The notes: generated by a model not told the origin, from the letters alone. A stretch of DNA of 64,000 nt from Siderastrea radians (GCA_964017195.1 OZ024889.1:55976074-56040073); one strand, 5' to 3'; positions 8,490 to 21,569 are shown, counted from the stretch's first letter. A program made the numbers and translations.

Positions 8490-8646
8490 GTTGTGGTTCA
8501 AATTTTTCTTTGGTTTAAAAATTTTCAAACCAGTATAATTTTTATTTCCCTTTGTCTCAGATTCATTACCAAAATCTAAGGCAAAGGAAAATAAAAATTA
8601 ATCTGGTTTGAAAAGTTTCAAACTAAAGAAAAATTTGAACCACAAC
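8490..8646. mobile_element. Foldback (MITE-like) inverted repeat
   Basis: Two arms of about 65 bp (8490-8554 and 8580-8646) are close reverse complements, beginning GTTGTGGTTCAAATTTTTCT and ending with its complement, around a spacer of about 25 bp. The transcript would fold into a long hairpin. It is probably a foldback transposable element; a small-RNA precursor is a less likely reading. Confidence 0.75.
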
Positions 8647-8940
8647 ATTTACAATTACAGTTCAAGTAGTAAACAAATTAAAGTAAACAATCAAGTAGTG
8701 TGTTCCAAAGATGTGGAGGCCTAAGTGGCACAATAAGAATGATATCTGAAGCTAAGCTCTCACTTGAGTGACATTCACATTGCTTTAGCATTACAGTGAT
8801 AGACCATTTCAAATCCTTAAAACCACTAACCAGAGAAGAATTTTCTGATACACCATAAAAGAACACTGTAAGTTAGTGAATACATGGTGATGGCTTTCAC
8901 ATGTTCATGTATGGTTTCTCAAAATTCTCAAACTAATAAT

Positions 8941-9090
8941 TATGTTCTAATTGAATGAGTGGGAAGGTAAGACAAGAAAATGTTTGGCTTAAGGCTTAAT
9001 GTTTGGCGTATCGACCAAATGTAGGAGGTCTGTGTGCCATGCCTGAGAGCCAAATACATGGTATTTTACCATCCACCTGGACCTATGAGT
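8941..9090. mobile_element. Short MITE-like element, diverged
   Basis: Contains GAATGAGTGGGAAGG near the left end and GAGCCAAATACATGG towards the right. The layout matches the better preserved sequence at 16905-17070 (ACTGAGTGGGAGGG ... TCCAAATATTTTGCC). Weak inverted ends only. Confidence 0.4.
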
Positions 9091-11087
9091 GTAGATGTAG
9101 GTGTTGAAATGGAATGAGACCCCCAGAAAAGCTGAATCTGAGGTGTTCCCGTTTACCAATCAGGAGCTCTAACCACTTTTATTGTACAGAATGAAGCTTA
9201 CATGAGTCTAGAAGGAGCTATATTGTAGGTCATTGCTTACAAGGTCACCATACAGTCAGGATGCCCTCAACACTGCCCTTTCTAGCAAAATGCAGGACAC
9301 GATGTAGTATGAACCTAGTAAGATTATCTACCTCACTACCAGTTTCCTTGCAGCTTAATTTATTTAGTAAAATGTATCATGTAGTTCAGCTGGAGTGCAG
9401 AAGGTCAGGGGTTTGATTTAAGTCAAGGGATTATTTACTATAAATGTTCTGCTTGCTATACGCAACATCTTGAGCACATTTTTAAGATTTTTGTATGTTT
9501 CACCCTGGTTACTCCACCATCTTAAAAAATATAATCATTTTTGGTTAATGCATGACCAATCTCTGTAGTTATTTACAATATTTAGCACATGGTGTTTGTT
9601 TCAGTAACTGTTCAATATTGTAGTCACAATGTACATGTACACGTAGTCCACTATAATCTACATGAAGTATTCATGTCTTAATAATTCAAGCAGTTATCAC
9701 CAAGGAGATATTGCCTTGATATGACATGAATCCATGGAAAAGTTCAACAACTCCAAACTCTGTGTACGTACATGTAATTCTGTCATAATCCCTGAAGAAA
9801 AGCCTGCGACCCAAAGCCTAATTACATGTTACACGTACTACCGGTATGTTTAAAGAAAACAGATCTAAGCAATACAAATTGAAGTGTTACAATGAGGATT
9901 CTAATGTATACGTTTGAGTAACTTACCTGATCAAGTGTGATGCATTTCTTTGCCATGTACAATGTGAATCAACAAACTGTTTTGCTGTAGAACTGGGAGT
10001 ACATACAATGTGTACATATGTAGACCCTGAAGAAAAATATTCTGATTAATAAAACTTTGGCTCATAAACAATAAATTTATTTACCATGCACTAATATTAA
10101 GCTAAGGTGAACGTAAACCATACTCTAATTCTATCTACACCACAGTACATGTAGTACAGTACTTTGCAGATCCTAGGAGATTGTTGAAGGAGCAATGTAG
10201 ATGTATATGCATGCAGAGGTACAGTTTTAACTGAAATTTAAGTTCTAGTATGTAACTAACAGTGTCAGCCATCTAGCCCAGTTGATTGTGTTACAGACTT
10301 TTCAATAATTTTGCAATCAAATCAAGAATTAAGGTCATTCCCCCGAAATAAAATTTAACATATGATTTTTGTCAAACTTTCACTAGTTGTTATCTATCGT
10401 GCAATGTTTTGAAATATAAAATAAAAAGAATAGGTCCCCATGTCCGTTCACGAGATATCATCGTCTCAAGTTACCCCATAATTCCATGCAATTTTTCCTG
10501 ACAAACACATGTGTACACTGTATTTGATCAGTCTGTTTATGCTACTTTCCATAGGAACAGGAAGCACATAATTAAAGCAAATCTTGAAACAATCTACTAG
10601 ATGTGAAATACCGATAACAAGGAACAATTTACTAGATGTTTTATGGCAGATGCTCGAAGCATCAGACGAAATTGACTTCAAACCTTCCTCATGTGCGTGT
10701 TCTCGAGGTCGTGTTTTCATCTCCATGAGTAATGTGTTTCTAGCAATAACCTTTTTTTTTAACATGTTTTTTTTTCTAACTCTTTGAACAAAAAGAGGAT
10801 GAATGGTAGGTCAAAAATAAGTGGAAAAAAAGATAGGTCACCATGCTTGTTTAAGAGTAAATGACCTTTCTTTTCCCTGGTGAGCTTAGCCTCATAGGAA
10901 ATCCATTACTCCCTAGACATGCGCACGCTTTGAGCGCGCGCCAATGATGCCACAAATCGTGCGCATTAAGGATGCGCAATGCAATACAGGGCAATGACCT
11001 TAAAAAAATTAGTGTGATACAAAAGATGTTCAGTAAGTTTAATTAATATTTGGTTCATGCCAGTCGTGCAAAGAACTTACTAGAATC
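9091..11087. other. Non-coding stretch, no gene recognised
   Basis: AT-rich sequence without long frames, splice-bounded exons or recognisable protein similarity. Repeated ACATGTAC words occur around 9630-10150, and a locally GC-rich GCGCGCGCC segment at about 10940. Overlapping open frames on both strands at 10466-10787 show no coding signs. Confidence 0.5.
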
Positions 11088-12292
11088 TAGCCTGCGAGCA
11101 GGCTCACTTAGTGTGCTATTCGTGCAAGTATGTTGGCGGTGGAAGTTGGCAAGCAAAGCGGGCCAGCGAGAATGGTGCGAGGAAAAGTGAGCCTGCAGAA
11201 AAGCCACTGAATTTGGAATTCTCCGCATTCGTCCATGAACGCAGCATTCTGATTGGTTTGAAATGACACATGATAACAGACTTTATTATTGTGACAAATA
11301 ACAAGCAAAGTGGTGTTACTGGTTGTCACCTTTCTCAGTTTCTTAGACTGCGAGCAGTCTCTTTCTTATTCTAATTTTAGTGAGAAGGAAAATAGAACAA
11401 CTGTTCACAGTCTGTCAGTTTTTCAATCGATTCAATTTCTTAACGTGACTCAGCTGGTTGCGTCTGGTTAGCGATTGCAGTTTTGTGTAATTTTTTGGAA
11501 TATCAGCCACACTGGTTTTAGTGCATGGTGGTTTTCAAGCCTATCTTCTTGGGATCTCTGTAATGACAGGAAATGTAACATCTTTTTTTGACCATGCAAT
11601 GGGCATTATCTTGCAGTCATTGTTACACTGAGTTCGGTTATTTGTCATTGTGGGAAGATGGTATCGCTTGTTCCTGGTTACAGATGTTTGCAGCGCATAA
11701 TGTAAGGGTGATTAGTCTTCTGAGGTAGCAGTTCGATACTCTTTGTTATTGCAAGTTTCATATCCCTGGAGTTTGATATTTTTAACTTCTACAGTGTATA
11801 CTGATTTCGAATAGAACACATTTTTAAAATGTACACTTTCAAAAAAGTCCTTTGTCCCATTTTATATGTTGCAGGACTTCGTCGCTCCACCGCTTCGCAG
11901 CCTAAAAAGCTTGCTCCACTCACTTTACGGCTTTCGTGCTCTGAAACTCGTGAGGTCGACTTGTGGCAAGTCTAATTTGAACGCGGCAAAAATTGTCAAC
12001 TGTGTTTATAATTTTCTTTTACACTATTCTGGCACACTCATAAAGAACTCGATCCTCTCGAGTGTGAAAAACTGCTGTGACATTTGTTTAAATTTTGCTT
12101 CGCTTGCTGATTGGTTAGATAATTGATACTTGACAGTTAAGACTTGTCACCTCACAGGGGCGGAATTCAACGGCTTTCGTGCAGGCTCACTTTTCCTCGC
12201 CCCATTCTTCTCGCTAGCTCGCTTTGCTCACCGACTTCTGCTGCCAAGATACTCGCACGAATAGCACACTAAGTGTGCCTGCTCGCAGGCTA
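11088..12292. mobile_element. 1.2-kb non-autonomous TIR transposon with target-site duplication
   Basis: The ends are inverted repeats of about 115 bp (11088-11203 and 12171-12292), starting TAGCCTGCGAGCAGGC and continuing CACTTAGTGTGCTATTCGTGC. The element is flanked by ACTAGAATC (11079-11087) and ACTAGAGTC (12293-12301), a 9-bp target-site duplication with one mismatch. The terminal GCCTGC-GA-GCAGGC is itself a palindrome. No transposase is encoded, so it would need an enzyme in trans. Related termini occur at 27401-27450 and 30482-30536. A 9-bp duplication points to a Mutator-like superfamily and an 8-bp reading to hAT; this is unresolved. Confidence 0.85.
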
Positions 12293-13481
12293 ACTAGAGT
12301 CAGTTCAACACACTTTAAACAGGGCATGAAATTGCGCCTAATACAGTTGCCAATGTGCCTAAACTTTCTGCATTGTCAACCAAATCCTAAAAATTAGTTG
12401 CCAAATTGGTAACAAGAATTCTTCATCACACCCTACCCAAAGACCATGTGAATTTTTCAGTTATAAAATGGGGTTGGAAGGCCTGCACGACTCCTACAAT
12501 GTACTTCACCTCTTTGTCCACTGCACTTTATATACATGTGTGTATCTCAGTCTTTCGACCAATGCTGCTTCTTGCATTTTTGTAGTCGGTTTAGTTTGGA
12601 GGATTTTCAAATGGTGACTGAATTGAGCATTACAACTCAAAATAATGTCGCATTTCCAAGACTTTGATCTTGAGGTCACATCAATCTTTCTCAGATCACT
12701 ATATGATGGAGTTCAGTTAAATATGACCTCGGATTGTCTGTTAAGCGACATATAAGGTACGTTGAATTTACCTCATTTAAGAACTCGATAGGTTTTTCAG
12801 CCTCTCATATTTGAATTTGTCACAGACAATTATTAAAGAATCTAAATTACTATAATCTGCAACATGATGAGTTTCTTTCCTGACGTTTGTAATGCCTAGT
12901 CCGGCTTACTATTGTGTTTAATTCTGTCACAGGATGTTGTGTTTCGCATCACGGAGTGTGATCCAAGGACCCCTTTCGTCAAGAAATTGAAGTTTTAACA
13001 TTTTTAAAGCTACATGTATGCAACATGTAATAGATGGCTGAACTCTGCTTCAATCAAACATGTGTCTTTAACCCTCTTGACAATATGAGTTTCACGTTTT
13101 GGGGCTTTATATGCCCACATGATAAATTATTGCTGAGTACATGTATCTAGGCACACACTGGACATTCACAAATGCTTGGAACAAACCCATGAATCTGGTA
13201 ACCACTTTAAAATTGTTGATTGCAATGAAAATCTTCCATATGCAAACCCCTCAAAAAGGAAACTTTTAGAAATGCACAAAATTCCACCTTAAGCCACTGG
13301 AGCATTGTCAAATGCAAATGGGAAAGACCTGAAGTTGCTATTATTCTAGGTCTCATTCTAATTTTATGAATTCATGTTGTTACATATCAGTATCTTTGAT
13401 TTAAAATATCAATAATATATTTAAATCACACAAAACGTTTAAGAACTCACTCCTTCTAACTTGGCAAATGTATGTTCATTT
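12293..13481. other. Non-coding stretch, no gene recognised
   Basis: AT-rich, with no convincing exon or repeat beyond short ATGTAC-type words. Confidence 0.5.
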
Positions 13482-15184
13482 CAAGTTCAATCGCCTTTGA
13501 CTGGTCATTGAAGAACAATTTACAGATGTAGGCTTTTAATGCATTCAATTTAATGTGCTCACATATCTGAGAGAAACTGAATTGTTGCTTAGCGTGTAGG
13601 CAACATGAAATTACCTTCAACTAAACTTATTGTGAAAAGCGTTAGTCACTCTACTAACACATGGTTTTGAATTCGTGACTACTTTTAACCAGTGAGAATT
13701 AACACTGTCCACCCTGGGGGCAATTTTACTGAACAGCGGCCCTTTTGATTTCTGTTCCTTGAAGAATTGCACGCTTTACACACTGTATTAAGGCTTGTTA
13801 CACTCATTTGGCAGAATGTCGCAAAGAAGGGAACTAATTTGTTTAAGCCCTCGATAGAGAATAAAATGTAAGTTACTCACCTTGAAATCGGTTAGTCCGT
13901 TTACAACCATCTTGAATCGAACAATTATCCACCATCTTTACTATCAACTTCCACTGAAGCAATTTGGGTTGAGCCTCACTTATCGTAAGCGAAAGTAGTC
14001 CAAAAGAATCGTGTAATAAACCATTTTCGCGTATGATAAACTTGCAACTCTTGGCACCTTGATCAACGTAATTTGAAAATGGCCGCCTCACCGGTAAGAC
14101 AGCCATGCGACCGGGCCGCTTTCAAGAGGTCATGTGTCTTACAACCGCACGCTTGAAAATTGCAGGCGCGCGTAAACAGTGACCAGTGATTCTTTCCTGG
14201 AGTGTTCGGACTGTTTGTATTTGGTGGCTATCGCCGTGTCGTTTATGTACGCCAGAAAGGAAAACATGGATAGTTTTTTTATTCCAGTGGTTGAAGAGTT
14301 GTAGTATTCGATGCAGAGCTACCTTCTCTTCATAAAGGTACAGTATTAATCTTTAATTTCTTGAACAGATTCTAAACTATGTCTTATGCAGTTGGACGCC
14401 ATTGGGCCATTCCATTTCATGTATGCACCCCCACTAAAAAAGGGAGATGTTTTTGAGAGATCAAAGGAACCGACATAGCTACTCCTTCATAAATGACTTT
14501 TGAAACCCCCTCCCTTCCCTTTAGGATTTCCCTGTACCTCAATGGGAGTGGGGGGGGGGGGGGGGGGAGTTGCAGACATTACATGGAATGGCCCATTTTG
14601 TGTCGACAGAAAAGCCGAGTATGGCACCCACACATAAACATCCTGTGAAAAAAAGGAGCTTCATTTGAAACATATTCAAATTTTAATAATGAGTTAGACT
14701 TTTAGAGGAATATAGAATATAATTCGGAGATATCGACTTTTCTTGCCATTGAATAGGTTGAAAAAAAGAATTATTTGTATGCTCGAGTTTATACAGCTTT
14801 ATATCATCAAGGAGCACTCTCGTTCTGCAACCAGTTCAGAAACGATCTTTACAACAGCTCGCTTTGTATACAGTGCAGCAGCACAAACACTAATATTAAT
14901 CAAACTGTTACTCAGTCAAAAGATTGGGTACAGCTGACCCTGTGGTCGACAAGCAAAAAATTAAGAATATCTGACCCCATTTGCATGTCATTGAATAAGA
15001 ATGGTCTCTTTTGTTCATATTCAAAACATTGATGCACTTGTAAATAAGTGGCTGGGGGTTCTTAAATCCCTTCCTCGACATTACCTACTGTTGTATTCAT
15101 TTTCTTTACTAACATGAAATCCACAAGAAAGTGAAGTTATTAGAGTGAAATAATCACAAGTCCTGTCATCAATTACGTGATACG
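13482..15184. repeat. 1.7-kb tandem duplication, first copy
   Basis: Bases 13482-15184 recur immediately at 15185-16881. The copies look identical in the stretches compared, except for a poly-G tract of 18 (near 14550) versus 12 (near 16252), which accounts for the 6-bp length difference. Contents: a possible minus-strand 5' exon and short unremarkable frames on the plus strand. Such identity means either a very recent duplication or two haplotypes joined in assembly. Confidence 0.95.
13881..14106 (-). CDS. Possible 5' coding exon, unknown gene (copy 1)
   Basis: Starts at an ATG (14106) and runs 75 codons plus one base to a consensus donor, TTTCAAG|GTGAGT, at 13881. The predicted peptide starts MAVLPVRRPF and is not recognised; it has no signal peptide or membrane segment. 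A polypyrimidine-AG acceptor exists further along the strand (before 13566), but joining it to this phase-1 donor gives an immediate stop, so the next exon is not identified. It is repeated unchanged at 15584-15809. Confidence 0.35.
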
Positions 15185-16881
15185 CAAGTTCAATCGCCTT
15201 TGACTGGTCATTGAAGAACAATTTACAGATGTAGGCTTTTAATGCATTCAATTTAATGTGCTCACATATCTGAGAGAAACTGAATTGTTGCTTAGCGTGT
15301 AGGCAACATGAAATTACCTTCAACTAAACTTATTGTGAAAAGCGTTAGTCACTCTACTAACACATGGTTTTGAATTCGTGACTACTTTTAACCAGTGAGA
15401 ATTAACACTGTCCACCCTGGGGGCAATTTTACTGAACAGCGGCCCTTTTGATTTCTGTTCCTTGAAGAATTGCACGCTTTACACACTGTATTAAGGCTTG
15501 TTACACTCATTTGGCAGAATGTCGCAAAGAAGGGAACTAATTTGTTTAAGCCCTCGATAGAGAATAAAATGTAAGTTACTCACCTTGAAATCGGTTAGTC
15601 CGTTTACAACCATCTTGAATCGAACAATTATCCACCATCTTTACTATCAACTTCCACTGAAGCAATTTGGGTTGAGCCTCACTTATCGTAAGCGAAAGTA
15701 GTCCAAAAGAATCGTGTAATAAACCATTTTCGCGTATGATAAACTTGCAACTCTTGGCACCTTGATCAACGTAATTTGAAAATGGCCGCCTCACCGGTAA
15801 GACAGCCATGCGACCGGGCCGCTTTCAAGAGGTCATGTGTCTTACAACCGCACGCTTGAAAATTGCAGGCGCGCGTAAACAGTGACCAGTGATTCTTTCC
15901 TGGAGTGTTCGGACTGTTTGTATTTGGTGGCTATCGCCGTGTCGTTTATGTACGCCAGAAAGGAAAACATGGATAGTTTTTTTATTCCAGTGGTTGAAGA
16001 GTTGTAGTATTCGATGCAGAGCTACCTTCTCTTCATAAAGGTACAGTATTAATCTTTAATTTCTTGAACAGATTCTAAACTATGTCTTATGCAGTTGGAC
16101 GCCATTGGGCCATTCCATTTCATGTATGCACCCCCACTAAAAAAGGGAGATGTTTTTGAGAGATCAAAGGAACCGACATAGCTACTCCTTCATAAATGAC
16201 TTTTGAAACCCCCTCCCTTCCCTTTAGGATTTCCCTGTACCTCAATGGGAGTGGGGGGGGGGGGAGTTGCAGACATTACATGGAATGGCCCATTTTGTGT
16301 CGACAGAAAAGCCGAGTATGGCACCCACACATAAACATCCTGTGAAAAAAAGGAGCTTCATTTGAAACATATTCAAATTTTAATAATGAGTTAGACTTTT
16401 AGAGGAATATAGAATATAATTCGGAGATATCGACTTTTCTTGCCATTGAATAGGTTGAAAAAAAGAATTATTTGTATGCTCGAGTTTATACAGCTTTATA
16501 TCATCAAGGAGCACTCTCGTTCTGCAACCAGTTCAGAAACGATCTTTACAACAGCTCGCTTTGTATACAGTGCAGCAGCACAAACACTAATATTAATCAA
16601 ACTGTTACTCAGTCAAAAGATTGGGTACAGCTGACCCTGTGGTCGACAAGCAAAAAATTAAGAATATCTGACCCCATTTGCATGTCATTGAATAAGAATG
16701 GTCTCTTTTGTTCATATTCAAAACATTGATGCACTTGTAAATAAGTGGCTGGGGGTTCTTAAATCCCTTCCTCGACATTACCTACTGTTGTATTCATTTT
16801 CTTTACTAACATGAAATCCACAAGAAAGTGAAGTTATTAGAGTGAAATAATCACAAGTCCTGTCATCAATTACGTGATACG
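15185..16881. repeat. 1.7-kb tandem duplication, second copy
   Basis: Second copy of 13482-15184, 1697 bp long. Unique sequence resumes after 16881. Confidence 0.95.
15584..15809 (-). CDS. Possible 5' coding exon, unknown gene (copy 2)
   Basis: Identical copy of the exon at 13881-14106, with the same ATG and the same GTGAGT donor, created by the 1.7-kb duplication. If the first copy belongs to a real gene, this one gives it a duplicated first exon and upstream region. Confidence 0.33.
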
Positions 16882-16904
16882 CTCTTAAAAGTCGTTGTTG
16901 TGTA

Positions 16905-17070
16905 ATTGTCTCCTAATAATAATATGTACTTATTGACTGAGTGGGAGGGCTGGATGGGAAAGTATTTGGCTCTAGCGCATGGAATACGGGCAGAGTAGTT
17001 CCATGCGCCATGACCAAGATCCAAATATTTTGCCGTCCGGCCTGACCTAACTTACAGCGTAGTCAAGAAG
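16905..17070. mobile_element. MITE-like element
   Basis: Left part ACTGAGTGGGAGGGCTGG and GTATTTGGCTC; right part CCAAATATTTTGCCGTCCGG and CCTGACCTAAC. Together they form loosely complementary ends around a centre containing two ATGCGC words. Same family as 8941-9090. Confidence 0.5.
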
Positions 17071-17989
17071 TATTTTATCATACCACCATTTTAAGGCTGA
17101 ATTTGATTAGAAAGTTACGGAAAGGTCTTGATAAATACTAAATGAAGGAAGACTTGTGTGCACACTATAGTAATCAGGTGACAATGTGTGCGGAGCTGGA
17201 CAGCTCTTCTGGACCAGCTCACACCAACCTACATGTATCTGCCCCTACACACATCATCTCCTGAGTATGTTTTCAATATAATTGCATGAGTGAGGTCGTA
17301 CGGTGGTATGATAGTAGTATTTATTTGAAGGCATCATTTCATGACTTCTCGTTTACTTTTATTTTATTCTTTATTTTCAGAGGTAAATTTCAACTGGCAA
17401 AGGAAGAGGACATTGTGGAAAAAAGTGTTCTTTCTCAAAGGGAACTCTGCAAATCCATGCCTAGTACACTGCCTAACTTCAGTGGAGTGTGGTTGAAGCT
17501 GTGTCATGAACAATATTTTTTTTAAGATACTTTATAGTTACTTGTGTCATGGACAATTTTTAAGGATATACTTTTTTTGTAAACAGAAAATAGTAGCATA
17601 ATAAGATGCTTTTGCTGCTTTGGTACATGTATGTATTCATCCTTTATTCAGTTGGTGTCCTCAATTCAACAAGCGAACTAACACATAATTTACACAAGGA
17701 ATTTATTTATTTATTAATTTTTGAGTCATGTATGTACCTTTCAATTTTGTTTGCCTGACCTGTCCTCAAAGGTTCAGGAATACCTCAATGTTTAGAAAAC
17801 AAGTTAAGACTTGTTTGACTGTGTGATACATTAAATGTCCTTTTTATAACTTCCTGGAAGTTCCAAAGACATTTTACTGAAATATCCTCAACTTGAAGTC
17901 TGTCAAGTATTTAAGTCAGGGACTTAAAGTTGCTATTCCAAGTAAATTGCCAATATTTCTCATATTTAATTTAGTCATTCCTATTTATT
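17071..17989. other. Mostly non-coding; one weak exon candidate
   Basis: At 17383 a good acceptor (TTTATTTTCAG) precedes about 47 open codons ending at a TAA (17523-17525) on the plus strand. The peptide is not recognised and no partner exon was found, so it is not called as a gene. The rest is AT-rich without visible features. Confidence 0.35.
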
Positions 17990-18260
17990 CTCATAAATTC
18001 CCAACCATTTTTATTAGCCCAAGCCATTTAATTTAGCCATTCCCATATATTCTCAGACATTCCCAAGCCCTTTCATTATCAGTTTTGGTATTATTGGGAA
18101 TTCCTAGGAATTTCTAATAATTCCAAGTACAGTTTTAACACATTGCCATATATTCCCAGAAATTCCAAGCTTTTATGTTTTTCCTAATTTGCATGTCTTG
18201 GAATCGTTTGGAATTCCTAGGAATTCTTAAGAATTCCTAGGAATTCCATCTTTTCTGGGA
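17990..18260. repeat. Palindromic AATTCC-rich repeat array, copy 2 (inverted)
   Basis: Same repeat class as 7612-7940 but in the opposite orientation: ATTCCCATATATTCTCAGAC-type words come first, then GGAATTCCTAGGAATTCTTA. The two arrays lie about 10 kb apart as a diverged inverted pair. Confidence 0.7.
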
Positions 18261-21200
18261 ATTCAGTTTAAAGCTAGCACAGGTCTGCAACACAAACAGA
18301 GGATGGTAAGCCTGTGAGACAACTGGAAGCGTAGCTACATTATCACTGGCCTGTTCGCGCATGCAGAAGCACTTTTCGATGCAATTTCAGCTATTATAGT
18401 TTGCAGCTTGATTACTCACACGATTCTTGTGGTAAAACAACGATCGCAGAGCCGACTACTATTTATTTAAATTTCAGCTTCAATCAGCGACTTGGTGTCA
18501 TGATATGTTCCTCGTTCCCTTTTCTTCCCAATAGTGTTATATTCGCTGATATTGCGTTTTGACTGACACCATTAAGCGTCGTCATTCAGTGTTTTCTTAT
18601 GATCGGCGAGTACTGAGAACCTAAAACCTTAACAAATATTCGGACCTCTACCATAACGAATTAAACACAAGCGTAGCAATTTCCCCTCGGTACATGCGTG
18701 GGTCAGATTGCAGTGCTAAGTTTGGTTTGCTCCTTAGTAATCATAAGCGAAATGGAAAATCGAATTTTTGATCGCAAAAACAAAAGCCAACAACTTAAAG
18801 GAACGCAACCCTAGTTGTTCCCAGCCTATTTAAATATTCTGAGCTCCTATCTTTAGCAGAGCGTTGAAATTTAACAATTGTGTACTAAAGAGCAGAGAAC
18901 TGACTGATCCATGGCAGGTACATTATTTTCAGTTGATTTTGGGCTCCTTGATATGGCTCAGATCCAGGTAGTGGGAAATCGATTCAATGTTTCAAATGAA
19001 TATCCGGGTATTTCCTTTAAATATAAACTTGTGATAACACACTCAGGATAGAGGAGTGCGCGTTTAGTTGAAGGAAATCAAGGAATTTGAGCGATACCGT
19101 GTACTTTCCGGCGAAGCTGCATTTTAAGAGAAAATATAATAAAGAGTGATAGTGGAAAGAAAGCAAAAATTGGCTACGTAGGGCGCGGTGCAAAGAAGTA
19201 GACTAAACTGTATTAAAAAGCTACACGCATGGTTTGTCCTCCCGTTGCGCTTTGGTCAGCCGGTTATTCAGTTGCAGGTATGATCCAAGTGTCCATATTG
19301 TTAGTATTATTATAAAAGACTTTAGTAAAGTTACCTTTGCACTTGAACTTTCCAGAAACTTCCCTTTGATGAATTGTAGATCTGCGATGTTATCAATGCG
19401 AAGTGGACAAATCAACTAATTTCCTCGCTTGCACGATTTTCATTTCAGATTTAAATGATAATGACAGGAGGAGAAACAATCAACGGGTTTGATTTATAGT
19501 CTGTCTAACTGTTAGGAGTTAATTGTTGGAGTAAGGCACCGATTTTCTTCCAAAAGCCTTTATTAGAGACGATTTAGAGGATGCATTAAAACAAACCAGT
19601 CATTTTAGCAATGGATTCTCCGCTCACCCTATCGGATAGATATCGCTACAGGCAATTTCCATGTTTTGAGCTTCCATAAATTTAAATAAACTGGCTATAA
19701 CCTTTCAATTGATACGCTCCGTTAACCGCAAGAGGTATTTATTTTGTTATTCCTCGCAAACCGTTCTAATAGTCTGCAGTCTTGATTGATAGTACACATG
19801 TATGTGATCAAAGTATTGAAAAAACAACCAATGCATAAAGCAGAAAAGTGATTTTTGACTTTCTATGTCGCCGCTCAGGTCCATTTTTTTTTTAATTTTC
19901 CAGAGTCTTTTGGCGAAATTTCTTCTTAAGTGCTTATTGATCTTGAAACGTCGTGATACGTAAAGGTACATGGAGGCAGAGTAAATACCTCCGCGGACCA
20001 CGTTAACGCCCTTGTAAACAACAAAAGAGCTTGTCATTGATTCTCATAAGTGGGAAAGGTATAAGAGTAAAATTGCTAACAAATGTTCTTTGTTTTTTAC
20101 TGATGCCATCCTTACGATAACAAGTAGTTACATAGCTACATAGTTTATGTAGAGTAGAAAACGCTGAGGTAAATTGAGTGTCTTGGACTCGCTTGAGTAA
20201 CTCAAACTGGCCGTTAGATCTAAAATTGTGGGGATAATTTAAGCAATAAGCCTTAAAATGAATTTATTTCGTTATGCTCCGTTAATCCTGCACGCAAACG
20301 ACTCTTCCCCTTTCTTCCCTGCGTAAGCAAGGTCCCGTATGCACGCCATCCATTTAAATAAATTGTCTGCAACCTGGACAATCGAAAGCGCTCAGAGAAA
20401 CAATATATACTAACAAAGCAGAAAAGTAAACTGACCAATGAAGAACCACTTCTTCAGGTTCAGCCATTGTGACTTACTGTTTAATCACTCACGCGATTCT
20501 TATATATAATATGAAACAAGTATACTTTAACTAATAAAGATCCCGAGGCGGCTACTTTGTTATGTAAATTTCAGATTCATTACGATTTGGAGTCACGCTG
20601 TGTCTCAGTTTAATTTAAAGTTTTCCCCTCAGGAGATATAAATGAGCCTTAAAAACAGAGCTGTCTTTTTCGTTGCAAAGTCGTCAGATCGTTGAAAACT
20701 GGTGGCAGTATACTTCAATGGTAAATTAAATTGACATTTCTTTTACCTCACTGTCTCTTTTAGTTTATATCGGGTCATGCCGGCTTACACTAGGATACAT
20801 TTTGTGCATTTTTGTCATAGTTCTGAAAAAAAATGGAGCAAAATTGGTTAAGTCAAGTGCAACCTCGCTTTCTGGGCGAACAGCCACAAAATCTTCAAGA
20901 AAGCCGTTGTCCTTATGATTGGTTGGATTTGCATGTGCGATGGTTTTGTTTTGTTTTTGTTTTTGTTTTTTTTCTCAGAAAAATAACCGTAAAAACATGT
21001 GCAACCACGTCTAGTGAAACTGAAAAAAATTTGGTCGAACAGACCAAAATTCAAAAGTGCCGTTTTCCCGCCTTGAAGCTGGAAAAAATTTGAAACCTTC
21101 CGGGAAGGACAACAGCAACACATGACAATGATGGGCCAATTTGTTGGAGCTATGACGCAGTTCTTGAATAAGATCTCCGAGAAATAACTGACTGAGATTA

Positions 21201-21569
21201 CTAGATTGTACCAGTGAAGTATTCAGTGATGACTCAGTTTAATCAGCACGGTCAGTTTTAACTGCGTAGGTTTAATGTGTCAGTGTCAGGCATTTGTTTG
21301 GTTCTAAAGGGAAATGCTTGATTTGTTACAGTTTCCTTTAAAATTTCCATTATTTTGAAAGCAAGGAGTCGCAAGTTTTAACCTAAAGAACAATGTTTTC
21401 TATGAAAATGATTAAAACACATTGCGTGAACATTAGATACTAATTCAAGATGAATTATAATCTGCATGTTCGCTGATAAAGCCAAAGACATTGACCAAAC
21501 GATTTATGTGTATTGCAGTTTTATTCGTTTAAAACTCTGTAGTTTTCACTGCCAACAGAAACGGGATAC
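18261..21569. other. Non-coding stretch with diverged internal repeats
   Basis: No gene recognised. Two segments about 2 kb apart resemble each other (18405-18560 and 20470-20620: ACTCAC(A/G)CGATTCTT followed by CTACT(A/T)TT and AATTTCAG). The minus-strand frames at 19747-20037 and 20253-20438 share CTTTTCTGCTTT...TCTGCAGACTAT-type sequence, suggesting an old tandem duplication. A T-rich tract lies at 20945-20972. Confidence 0.45.

Noticed and set aside
19747..20037. 96-codon minus-strand frame near a diverged duplicate
   Set aside because: No domain, no splice context, and the related segment at 20253-20438 does not preserve the frame.
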